Below are positions 1-6,166 of a stretch of 7,124 nt of DNA, piece by piece. Position 1 is the first letter of the stretch. Every line of letters begins with the position of its first letter. The DNA comes from Sandaracinaceae bacterium (GTDB taxonomy: Bacteria; Myxococcota_A; Polyangia; Polyangiales; Houyiibacteriaceae), in contig JAAZAH010000408.1 in assembly GCA_012514415.1 (NCBI GenBank), positions 1-7,124 on the forward strand, written 5' to 3'. The notes beneath the pieces were generated by a model that worked only from the letters and a program-made list of their open reading frames with translations, did not search any database and had not been told where the DNA came from. Both the position numbers and the translations under genes were made by a program.

Positions 1-58
1 AAGAGGGCGCCGGGTTGATGAGCGCGCCTTCGTGGCCCAGATCGAGCCGGCTCTCTGA
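1..58 (+). CDS. C-terminal end of an unidentified upstream gene (5' partial)
   Basis: An open frame enters from the left edge (codons from base 2) and ends at TGA 56-58, followed at once by an in-frame TAG (59-61). The translated tail RGRRVDERAFVAQIEPAL has the mixed charged and hydrophobic composition of a real protein end. The overlapping frame that would extend the next gene upstream reads as a Ser/Arg-rich string typical of a shadow. The stop lies 13 bases before the GTG start of the metallophosphoesterase, so the two genes are probably co-transcribed. Eighteen residues are too few to name a family. An alternative is that the true upstream gene ends at the TGA at 16-18 in another frame, but that frame offers only five codons to judge. 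Confidence 0.45.
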   Translation, partial: RGRRVDERAFVAQIEPAL

Positions 59-71
59 TAGGCTCCTCGGC

Positions 72-944
72 GTGAAGTTCCTCCACCTCAGCGACCTCCA
101 TGTCGAAGACGGGTTCGATCGTGTGCCGATGAGCGCGCTCCTCAATAAGCGGCTCGTCGGTCTCGGGAACCTCTGGCTTCGGAGGCGTCGGCTCTATCGC
201 GACGCGCCTCAAAAGATCGAGCAGCTGACGGAGCTTGCACGCGAGCTTCGGCCCGATTTCGTGGTCATCACCGGCGATTTTACGGCGCTTGGCACCGAGG
301 GCGAGATGCGGCTCGCGCGACGCCTTCTCGATCCGCTCTTTGAAATCGCCGATCCCATCGTCATGCCCGGAAACCATGACGTCTATCTACGCGATGGGGG
401 GGATGAACGGTTCGAAGCGATCTTCGGCGAAGCGCTCCGGTGCGATCTTGGGCGCACGTCCTTTCCGCGCGTACGGCTCGCCGATGGATTCGCCTTCATC
501 AGCTTTGAGTCCGCCCGGCCCAATCCCGAGCCTTGGCTTTCAAGTGGTGCTGTGCCCGAAACGCAGCTTCGCGCGCTGAGGTCCCTTCGCGATCGCCCGG
601 AGCTCCGCGATCGAAGGATCGTTTTCGCAACGCATTACGCGCCCTTTCTCGAAGACGGGACGCCGGATCACGCACGCCACGGCTTGGATAATCGGGAGGA
701 GCTCCTCGATGTCCTCGAATATTTCCCGGGCGCGCTTTTCCTTCATGGCCACGTCCACCGTCGCTTTCACCTTCACGTGCCCGAGCTCAAGATGGATTTT
801 TTCTGCTCGGGAAGCTCGACGATGAAGGGGCATGAGGGCTTCTTCTTCTACGAGATGGGTGCATCCGGCGGACGCGTGACGCCGGGGAGTTTTCTCGACG
901 GAAGCGCAATGCTCGAAGAAGAGAACGCCATTATTTTGCGCTGA
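72..944 (+). CDS. Calcineurin-like metallophosphoesterase (class III phosphodiesterase type)
   Basis: A 290-residue, apparently cytoplasmic di-metal phosphoesterase. It keeps the full family signature in order: DLH (D8, H10), GD (D69), GNHD (N101, H102, D103), a lone metal-ligand histidine in ATHYAPF (H188) and GHVH (H227, H229). All seven expected metal ligands are present, so it should be active. Length and motif spacing resemble CpdA-like cyclic-nucleotide phosphodiesterases, but the family also hydrolyses nucleotides, phospholipid intermediates and other phosphodiesters, so the substrate is unassigned. I chose GTG 72 because the protein then begins VKFLHLSDLH, exactly where family members begin. 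The upstream frame to ATG 18 or TTG 15 is Ser/Arg-rich and overlaps the probable end of the previous gene. A weak AGG at 60-62 may serve as ribosome binding site. No signal peptide or membrane span is seen. A PilZ gene follows 41 bases downstream on the same strand. Confidence 0.9.
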   Translation: MKFLHLSDLHVEDGFDRVPMSALLNKRLVGLGNLWLRRRRLYRDAPQKIEQLTELARELRPDFVVITGDFTALGTEGEMRLARRLLDPLFEIADPIVMPGNHDVYLRDGGDERFEAIFGEALRCDLGRTSFPRVRLADGFAFISFESARPNPEPWLSSGAVPETQLRALRSLRDRPELRDRRIVFATHYAPFLEDGTPDHARHGLDNREELLDVLEYFPGALFLHGHVHRRFHLHVPELKMDFFCSGSSTMKGHEGFFFYEMGASGGRVTPGSFLDGSAMLEEENAIILR

Positions 945-985
945 TGTGGGAGAGTGTCGCATGATGTCTCTATTGGAGATCAGCG

Positions 986-1390
986 ATGCAGAGAAAATTC
1001 GGCCTTGGTAGAGCGCGCACGAGCTTGAGGCGCGGGATTCAGCTCCCGGTTCGTCTTGGCTCCGACTATTGGGATGGTGCGATCCCCTTCATGGCGCGCG
1101 ATCTCTCCTCACGCGGTGTGTTCATCGAGACGGCGCTTCCGCTTGAACTTGGCGAAGAGGTCGAGCTTCGCTTCACGCCGCCGGGCTTTCGCTATCCGGT
1201 CGATTTGAGAGGCGAGGTGCGCCGAGTCGCCTTTCACCGCCGCGCCGGTGAGGCAGGCGAGAGCGGGATGGGCGTCGAGTTCAAATACCTCTCGCGTGAG
1301 CTTCGCGAGCTCCTCGAGCTGTCGCTTCGGGGCATTCCGCCGCGCCTTCCCAAGAGACGCGAAAAACGGACGCCGCTCGCGGCTGTCTAA
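986..1390 (+). CDS. Small PilZ domain protein (probable c-di-GMP receptor)
   Basis: A 134-residue single-domain PilZ protein. PilZ domains bind cyclic di-GMP through an arginine motif followed by D/N-x-S-x-x-G. Here both are visible: RTSLR (R11, R15) and DLSSRG (D39, S41, G44), 24 residues apart. The rest follows the family beta-barrel: a GVFIET strand, a GEEVELRF strand, a GEVRRV strand, then GMGVEFKYLS and a C-terminal helix rich in Leu and Glu (about 104-114). It resembles the PilZ subgroup that is multiplied in Myxococcus-type genomes. A basic, proline-containing tail (about 115-134) lies outside the domain. The start is well supported by GGAG at 975-978, seven bases before ATG 986. It probably shares a transcript with the metallophosphoesterase. 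It faces a second PilZ gene tail to tail, 11 bases away. Ligand binding is inferred from the motif; the output partner is unknown. Confidence 0.88.
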   Translation: MQRKFGLGRARTSLRRGIQLPVRLGSDYWDGAIPFMARDLSSRGVFIETALPLELGEEVELRFTPPGFRYPVDLRGEVRRVAFHRRAGEAGESGMGVEFKYLSRELRELLELSLRGIPPRLPKRREKRTPLAAV

Positions 1391-1405
1391 AGATCCTCTC
1401 TTTAG
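1387..1405. terminator. Inverted repeat spanning both convergent stop codons
   Basis: CTAAAGA (1387-1393) and TCTTTAG (1399-1405) form a perfect 7-bp inverted repeat around a five-base loop TCCTC. The left arm holds the TAA of the + strand PilZ gene (1388-1390) and the right arm the TAA of the - strand PilZ gene (1402-1404). Its position between convergent genes suggests a bidirectional transcription end. However, the stem is A/T-rich and no long T run follows on either strand, so it would be a weak intrinsic terminator at best. Confidence 0.35.
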
Positions 1406-1761
1406 TTCAGCGTAGGGCTTTCTAGATAGGCCACGGTCCGCACGACATCGACGACGGCCTCGCGTTTATCGGCGTCCAGATCGAGGAATCGCACCCCCAT
1501 CCCGGGGTTCCGGTTGTTCGGCCCAAGCCTCACAGGATTGACCCAGACGACCTCGCCCTCGAGCTCAAGCGGATGATCGCGGAAGCGCATGGAGAGCCGG
1601 GTCCCCACCGGGAAGGGATCGCTCGATCGGATGAAGATGCCCATCTCGCTGATGTCTTCGAGATACGAAAAGAGAAAGGTCTCCCCATCGTCGTACTCAA
1701 TCGACACGCTTTCGGCAGGATGCCTCGGATAGCATCGTCTATCGACGGGGGGTTTTGACAT
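1402..1761 (-). CDS. Small PilZ domain protein, second copy, downstream of the membrane glycosyltransferase-like gene
   Basis: A 119-residue stand-alone PilZ domain. The c-di-GMP motif is complete: RCYPR (R9, R13) followed by DISEMG (D36, S38, G41), 23 residues apart, almost the same spacing as in the neighbouring PilZ protein. Strands read GIFIRSS, GTRLSMRF, LEGEVVWV and GMGVRFLDL, then a closing helix (about 96-112). The order and wording match the Myxococcus-type PilZ subgroup. The start is ATG at 1761, with GAAG at 1774-1771 as a possible ribosome binding site; ATG 1770 (three residues longer) is the alternative. Longer in-frame extensions run antisense-like through the upstream gene and are rejected. 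It begins only 16 bases (or 7) after the stop of the upstream membrane gene, so its ribosome binding site lies at the end of that gene and translational coupling is likely. I infer that it may regulate or report on that protein in response to c-di-GMP. Confidence 0.87.
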   Translation of the reverse strand: MSKPPVDRRCYPRHPAESVSIEYDDGETFLFSYLEDISEMGIFIRSSDPFPVGTRLSMRFRDHPLELEGEVVWVNPVRLGPNNRNPGMGVRFLDLDADKREAVVDVVRTVAYLESPTLN

Positions 1762-1777
1762 CGCGTACATCTTCGGC

Positions 1778-4183
1778 CTATCGCAACTCGACCTCGCCTG
1801 CAATGACGCGATCGTTTTCATCCTTCGGACCTTCAAAAACTTCGACCCGCTCTTTGCCGCGATAGAGGCCGACGTGGAGTGTGTATTTCCCTGGCGCGAA
1901 ATGACCCGGGACACGGATCTCCCGCTCGTCGATGAGGAAATCTCCCGGTCCCCAATAGCGCGTCTCATAAAGGCCGCGGAGGGGAGGGTGATCGCCGTGC
2001 ATTCGCCCTGTGGGGCCGTCGAGATGGACGAAGATCTCGTAGTTCCGCGTATCGCGCCTTGAGGTCGTCCAATAAAGTCGGACCGTGAACTTTCGGCCCG
2101 CTTCGAGCGCACCGCGAGGGCTCTCGATCGCATAGCCTAGAAGCTCATATCCGCCGCGGAATCGCGCCTTCACCGGATGTTCGATTTCGGGGCGTTCGTC
2201 GAGGATGAGCGGCGCAAGCGGGTTTCGGTTTTTGCGGCCTTCGATGGGGAGGTTGGTTGCGAGGATCGTATTGGGATTCGCATCACTCAAGACCTCGAGA
2301 TGGCGGCGAGTCCGGGACCAGATCTCCCGATTCAGCTCGGCGAGGCGGGCCCTTGGGAAGAGCAGATAGAGGCGGTCCTTGCCCGCAAGCGCGCGATGAA
2401 GCGACGCCATCGCTGGATCGGGCTCGATCTCGAGCGCGGTATACGCCGAGAGGGCCTTCGCGTTCTGGTCGAGCGCGTAGATGGGCGCGCTTCCGTCGTG
2501 GACCTCCTCGAGAAGCGCGAGCGTCTCTTTCGGCGATAACTGCGCATCGAGATTGGGAAGCACGAGGAAGGCGATGCAGAGGCCGAAGGGCAGGGCGCCG
2601 AACGCGAGAAGTCCGCCGCGTTGATTGGGAACGCGCGCGATGAGGCGATGAAGCGCGAGCAACGCCGCACACGCCACGAGCGCAAGCGGCAGCGCGAGGG
2701 CTGTGACGCTCGCGACGAGTCCGACGATGCTCCGAAAGGGAAGCGCGGTGGGGATGAGTGTGTGAAGGAGGCCCGCAATGGCGACTAGGAAATAAGCGAT
2801 GAGTCCGAGAGCGAGCCAACGCCGGCCTCGTGGAGATGCGAGGAGCCGAAAGCGAGGGCGCGGATCTTCCTCGCCGCTTGCTCGACGATCGCGCGTGGGA
2901 CCCGCGCTGAAGTTGCCCCCGATGATGATGGAGGCGAGGACGCCGAACGCGATGAGTGGGAGGCCGAGGAGGAGCTTTTGCGTGGGGCCCCCTCCGATCG
3001 TCTCACTCAGGCCTTCGGGTAGAGCTTCGGCGCGGAGCGGGAGCGAGCCGATAAAGCTTTCGGGAAAGAGGAAGAGATCGCGAAGTCCAAGCCCCAGAAG
3101 TAGGAGGCCGGACAGGGCAATGAGGCGCCCCTTCTCTCCCCCATTGCCTCCATCGACGCCGTGACCGGGGGCCGGGCGCCGCTCGAGGTCTCGAAGCGCG
3201 ATCGCTCCGGCGATGGCCACCGCGGGCGCGGCCACAAACGTCGTCACTCCATAACGCGCTTCATAAATCGTCGCGCTCAAATAGGACGCCGCACCGAGGA
3301 GGCACATAAAACGGGCGGCGTCGCGTTCCTCTTTGCTGAGGCCCCCCTCCTCGTCCCTTCCATCGTTTGGGCGATCGGCGCCAAAGAGCGCAAAGCCAAT
3401 GAGCGCGGGCACAAACGCCGAGATCGGGAGAAGTCCATGGAAAGCGCGTTCGACGAGGCGATGAAAGGCCGGAGGGGCATCGCCCATCGCGCCCCCACCA
3501 AGCCAAAGACTGAACTCCGGTGAATCCTGGAAAATGGCGCGAAGTAGAAACGCGGAGAGAACGAGGGTGAGCGCGATCGCTCCCACGTACACCGGATTGC
3601 GGAGCGCGCCGGCGCCGCGTCCTTCGATCCACGGACTCCGACTGATAAGAGCGGCGATGAGCCCCGGAAGCAGACCGAGAAGTACGCCCGCAATCGAGAC
3701 GCTTATCCACGCGCTGAGGGCGACGAGAGGAAGCGAGGTCTTGAGCGATTTAAGCGTCGCTCTTCCATCGCGCTGCGGCGCGAGCGCCAGATAAAAAGCG
3801 AACGCTGAGAGGTGTTGCGCGAAGATCGCCGGCATGGCCCCGATGCCGAGCCGTGCATTGAGAAGAAAGAGGGGCGTCGAGCTAAGGAGGATGAGCGCGT
3901 AGAGCGCGGAGCGTCGATCGCTTAGAAAAGCCGTCGTTCCGAAAGTAAGGGCGAGCGTGAAGAAGCCAAAGAGAAGCGAGATCCAGCGGATCTTCTCCTC
4001 GCCGAAGGCGAGCGCGCCGACAAAGAGCCGATCGAGGGGGCGCGTGGCTTCGCCCTCCGCTAGGAGCCGCGCGATCGGCTCGATCTCGACCGGATCCCAC
4101 AGCCCCGCTCCGACGAGCGCACCCGATGAGAGCGCGGTCGCGACGAGGGCGGAAAAGAGGGTGATCGTGGAGGCACGGTTCAT
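1778..4183 (-). CDS. Multi-pass membrane protein, glycosyltransferase family 39 / ArnT-like, with C-terminal beta-sandwich
   Basis: An 801-residue inner-membrane protein. Residues 1-30 hold the first span, followed by WDPVEIEPIA (D30, E33). This corresponds to the first-loop acidic motif of GT-C enzymes that move sugars from polyprenyl-phosphate carriers to lipid, glycan or protein on the periplasmic side. About 13-14 spans follow (roughly 67-87, 94-111, 117-136, 152-181, 200-217, 251-268, 311-331, 356-376, 403-423, 456-475, 486-514, 523-545), with a charged loop near 268-292. Residues ~555-650 look like a small soluble alpha/beta region. Residues ~675-801 form a beta-rich domain (ELLGYAIE, FTVRLYWT, YEIFVHLDGP, PGKYTLHVGLY) of the kind often fused to such transferases. 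In the RLGIGAM segment (about 111-117) the aspartate usual in the family is replaced by Ala116. The start is ATG 4183, because GAGGTGA (4198-4192) lies eight bases upstream; the in-frame GTG at 4195 sits inside that site. Donor and acceptor are unknown. Confidence 0.75.
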   Translation of the reverse strand: MNRASTITLFSALVATALSSGALVGAGLWDPVEIEPIARLLAEGEATRPLDRLFVGALAFGEEKIRWISLLFGFFTLALTFGTTAFLSDRRSALYALILLSSTPLFLLNARLGIGAMPAIFAQHLSAFAFYLALAPQRDGRATLKSLKTSLPLVALSAWISVSIAGVLLGLLPGLIAALISRSPWIEGRGAGALRNPVYVGAIALTLVLSAFLLRAIFQDSPEFSLWLGGGAMGDAPPAFHRLVERAFHGLLPISAFVPALIGFALFGADRPNDGRDEEGGLSKEERDAARFMCLLGAASYLSATIYEARYGVTTFVAAPAVAIAGAIALRDLERRPAPGHGVDGGNGGEKGRLIALSGLLLLGLGLRDLFLFPESFIGSLPLRAEALPEGLSETIGGGPTQKLLLGLPLIAFGVLASIIIGGNFSAGPTRDRRASGEEDPRPRFRLLASPRGRRWLALGLIAYFLVAIAGLLHTLIPTALPFRSIVGLVASVTALALPLALVACAALLALHRLIARVPNQRGGLLAFGALPFGLCIAFLVLPNLDAQLSPKETLALLEEVHDGSAPIYALDQNAKALSAYTALEIEPDPAMASLHRALAGKDRLYLLFPRARLAELNREIWSRTRRHLEVLSDANPNTILATNLPIEGRKNRNPLAPLILDERPEIEHPVKARFRGGYELLGYAIESPRGALEAGRKFTVRLYWTTSRRDTRNYEIFVHLDGPTGRMHGDHPPLRGLYETRYWGPGDFLIDEREIRVPGHFAPGKYTLHVGLYRGKERVEVFEGPKDENDRVIAGEVELR

Positions 4184-4191
4184 GATGGAGC

Positions 4192-4198
4192 TCACCTC
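4192..4198 (-). promoter_or_regulatory. Strong Shine-Dalgarno site that decides the start of the GT39-like gene
   Basis: On the - strand this reads GAGGTGA, a near-perfect match to the 16S rRNA anti-Shine-Dalgarno sequence, with an eight-base gap to ATG 4183. Because it overlaps the alternative GTG codon at 4195-4193, it argues for ATG 4183 as the real start. It is the clearest ribosome binding site in the window. Confidence 0.75.
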
Positions 4199-4281
4199 GT
4201 TCAGATCGATGAGCGCGCTGCGAGATGGCGCGCAGGGCGAGCCGCGCCGCAGCCAATCGAACGCAGAGCGAGGCAGAGCGC

Positions 4282-4311
4282 ACTATAAGAGGCGACGCGC
4301 CGCGAGGTCGA
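4282..4311 (-). promoter_or_regulatory. Candidate sigma-70 type promoter for the GT39-like / PilZ operon
   Basis: In the 169-base gap between the M23 gene and the membrane gene, the - strand carries TATAGT (4287-4282, one mismatch to the -10 consensus). A TCGACC (4311-4306, four of six to the -35 consensus) lies 18 bases upstream. Transcription would start near 4275, giving a leader of about 90 bases. The rest of the gap is GC-rich and shows no gene. The AT-rich -10 stands out from its surroundings, but the assignment is by eye only. Confidence 0.4.
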
Positions 4312-4352
4312 GGGTTCTTTGAGCTCAGCGCGCCCGATTTGCTTCTGCGGCG

Positions 4353-5795
4353 CTAACGTCCCACCGAGATCGCTTCGAGCTGCCGTTTGAGCGGGCGCAT
4401 ATAGGCCTGGTAGTCCGAGAGCTGTTTCCCCCGAAGCTTCGGACCGGGCATGTTCAGGACTTTGATCGGATCGACGAACCGCCCGTGATGCTTCACGCCA
4501 AAATGAAGATGCGGTCCCGTTGAACGCCCGGTGGAGCCGACTTGGCCGATGCGCTGACGCTTTCGCACTTCAACCCCCGGCTTGATGCGCCGATCTATGG
4601 TGTGCAGATGCGCATAATGCGTCTCGTAGCCGTTCGGGTGACGGATGGAGACGAGGTTCCCGTTCGGGCCTTTTGGACCCGCCCAGGTCACGCGGCCATC
4701 GGCTGCGGCGACGACCGGGGTTCCCGTCGGCGCGGCGAAATCGACGCCATTATGCGGCATGGGACGTTTGAGGATGGGATGCACTCGCCGCGGGTTGAAA
4801 TGCGAGCTGATCACATCGTAACGGCACGGAACGGCAAGGACGGATCCGCTGAGCGGCTCTCCATCTTCGGTATAATATTCACTCTCGGAATCGGCTGAGC
4901 GGAGGAAGGCGCGGAGGACGCCGGTCCGGCGGCCGTTGTACTCAAGGGCGTAAGCGCGCCCATAGCCACGGAGCTGTCCCTCGAGCCTTTCCTCATCGAG
5001 GATGATGCGGAAGGTATCACCGTCGCGTGTGTCTCGCTGAAAATCGGCCCGTCCGCTGAAGACCTCGACAAAGATCCCGACGATACCGCGACCGAATCCA
5101 GCCGCCTCGACGGCATCGCCGAGCGAGGTGCGAATGGTTCCCCCGACGGCGATGCGCTGCCTCTCGATGACTCTTTCCATCTTTTGGGCTTTGAGCGTGC
5201 CGTCCTCGTTGCGCGTCGCTCGGATAAACTCAACGGGTGAAGCATGGTATTCGAAATGCGCGAGCCGGCCTTGTGCGTCGCGGCTGAATTCGATGCGGTC
5301 GGCCGGGCGACAGCGCCTGAAATCCAGCACCCCATCGAGCGCTTGTTCGAGCTCGATCGCCTCGCCGGTCGAGATGCCCGCGTTGAGGATGGCTTGACGG
5401 AAGCTTCGCGCGTTTCCAAAGGTGGTGCGGATGACGCCATCATGCTCGGCCTCGTCCGTGACGACCTCCTCGAAGGCGATGATCTCCGCGCCACCCGGAG
5501 TGGGCGAGCCCTCGCCACCTTCCTCTTCATCGGCGCCGTAGCTCGCCTCCGCATCGACATCGAAGAGCACGCTATCGTCCTCGAACTCATCGGCGCCGCC
5601 GCGAAGCAGTAAGAGGCCGACACCGAGAGCGCTCCCCGAGACGATCGCGAGGCCGATCCCGGCGTAGAGGAGCCGCTTTCGCTTCAGCGCGCGGCGTTCG
5701 CTCGCAAGGAGCGGCATCGAGGCCGATGGAAAAGGGCGGTGAGGACGCGGGGGAGGAGCTCCGCCCGATGAGCTCGCCGTGGGCATGGGGGGCAT
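4353..5795 (-). CDS. Membrane-anchored M23 (LytM) peptidoglycan endopeptidase, MepM/Csd3-like
   Basis: A 480-residue protein. Residues 1-40 are a Pro/Ser-rich cytoplasmic tail ending in a basic patch. Residues 42-65 are one membrane span, so it is a signal anchor with the rest in the periplasm. Residues ~68-98 are a Glu/Asp-rich stretch. Residues ~115-320 match the LysM-like and Csd3-type domains that precede the catalytic domain in MepM-like enzymes. Residues ~325-450 are the M23 domain, with H348-x3-D352, H396 in THYAHLH, and H429-L-H431 in GPHLHFG. The full zinc and catalytic set is present, so it should cleave peptide cross-links in murein and allow wall expansion or shape control. SSHFNPRRVHP before the active site is typical of MepM-like members. 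I chose ATG 5795; ATG 5786 is nearly as good and neither has a clear Shine-Dalgarno site. Further upstream in-frame codons lie in AT-richer sequence that looks non-coding. It sits 169 bases upstream of the GT39-like gene on the same strand. Confidence 0.88.
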   Translation of the reverse strand: MPPMPTASSSGGAPPPRPHRPFPSASMPLLASERRALKRKRLLYAGIGLAIVSGSALGVGLLLLRGGADEFEDDSVLFDVDAEASYGADEEEGGEGSPTPGGAEIIAFEEVVTDEAEHDGVIRTTFGNARSFRQAILNAGISTGEAIELEQALDGVLDFRRCRPADRIEFSRDAQGRLAHFEYHASPVEFIRATRNEDGTLKAQKMERVIERQRIAVGGTIRTSLGDAVEAAGFGRGIVGIFVEVFSGRADFQRDTRDGDTFRIILDEERLEGQLRGYGRAYALEYNGRRTGVLRAFLRSADSESEYYTEDGEPLSGSVLAVPCRYDVISSHFNPRRVHPILKRPMPHNGVDFAAPTGTPVVAAADGRVTWAGPKGPNGNLVSIRHPNGYETHYAHLHTIDRRIKPGVEVRKRQRIGQVGSTGRSTGPHLHFGVKHHGRFVDPIKVLNMPGPKLRGKQLSDYQAYMRPLKRQLEAISVGR

Positions 5796-5876
5796 GGATA
5801 TCAGCGAGCGCCGCCGATCGCAAATCCGAACGCATAAAAAAACCGCAGAGAATTCGATAAATCTACGACGCAATGC

Positions 5877-5882
5877 ATCATA
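5877..5882 (-). promoter_or_regulatory. Possible -10 element upstream of the M23 endopeptidase gene
   Basis: The - strand reads TATGAT here, five of six to the -10 consensus, about 80 bases upstream of ATG 5795. No convincing -35 hexamer lies 16-18 bases upstream of it, so this is weak. The region 5796-5952 is AT-richer than the rest of the window, which suits a regulatory stretch. It contains no gene that I can support. Confidence 0.22.
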
Positions 5883-5952
5883 GACACGGAGTCTACCCCG
5901 CACGGTCATGGAGCGATCGAGGTGCGCGAAAGAGAAAAAATGCCTTGCTCGC

Positions 5953-5981
5953 TTGACAGATCCCAAAGGCAAAGCTAAGCC
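5953..5981 (+). promoter_or_regulatory. Candidate promoter of the tRNA-Val gene
   Basis: A perfect -35 hexamer TTGACA (5953-5958) lies 52 bases before the first base of the tRNA. The -10 is less clear: TAAGCC at 17-base spacing (5976-5981), or GCTAAG at 15-base spacing. Transcription would begin near 5988, leaving a 5' leader of some 23 bases for RNase P to remove. The position fits, but the poor -10 keeps confidence moderate. Confidence 0.42.
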
Positions 5982-6010
5982 TCTCAGCCCTCGCAGCGAT
6001 TGATGCGAAC

Positions 6011-6082
<72 letters not shown>

Positions 6083-6092
6083 CAAAGATCAC

Positions 6093-6130
6093 GAAAAACG
6101 GGTTCCAAATCGGAGCCCGTTTTTCTTTTT
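6093..6130 (+). terminator. Strong intrinsic terminator of the tRNA-Val gene
   Basis: Bases 6093-6106 and 6112-6125 form a 14-bp stem with a single G-T pair and an AAATC loop (6107-6111). The descending arm supplies TTTTT, and after one C another TTTTT (6126-6130) follows. A stem with this T-rich tail is a textbook Rho-independent terminator for the tRNA transcript. The A run on the ascending side could also give weak termination of transcripts on the - strand. Confidence 0.9.
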
Positions 6131-6144
6131 CACCGAGCCGAGCC

Positions 6145-6166
6145 GAGCTGCATGCGAGCTGCATGC
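6145..6166 (+). repeat. Tandem 11-base direct repeat (two copies)
   Basis: GAGCTGCATGC occurs at 6145-6155 and again, without a gap, at 6156-6166. Each copy contains the palindrome GCATGC. Two 5-base GAGCC units (6135-6144) stand directly before it. It sits in the 177-base non-coding gap between the tRNA terminator and the RNase HI gene and most simply reflects replication slippage. No function can be assigned. Confidence 0.8.

Noticed and set aside
540..962. A 140-residue - strand open frame opposite the metallophosphoesterase
   Set aside because: It lies fully antisense to a gene with seven intact metal ligands, and its translation has no recognisable domain.
1762..2133. N-terminal extension of the second PilZ gene across the end of the GT39-like gene
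   Set aside because: The added residues are Ser/Arg-rich and antisense-frame-like, overlap a well-supported coding region in another frame, and have no family similarity. The PilZ domain is complete from ATG 1761.
2177..3794. Several open frames on the + strand and in other - strand frames inside the GT39-like gene
   Set aside because: They are shadows of a long membrane-protein gene in GC-rich DNA: their translations are rich in Arg, Ser and Pro with no motifs, while the - strand frame shows regular hydrophobic spans and a C-terminal domain.
4315..4352. Hairpin just downstream of the M23 gene as a terminator
   Set aside because: Only a five-base pairing with a long loop is possible (AGCGC/GCGCT or GCGCC/GGCGC), without a T run.
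5796..5972. Extending the M23 gene upstream to an in-frame ATG near 5972
   Set aside because: The extra 59 residues come from AT-richer, non-coding-looking sequence and would put an odd segment before the signal anchor. ATG 5795 gives a usual anchor-type N-terminus.
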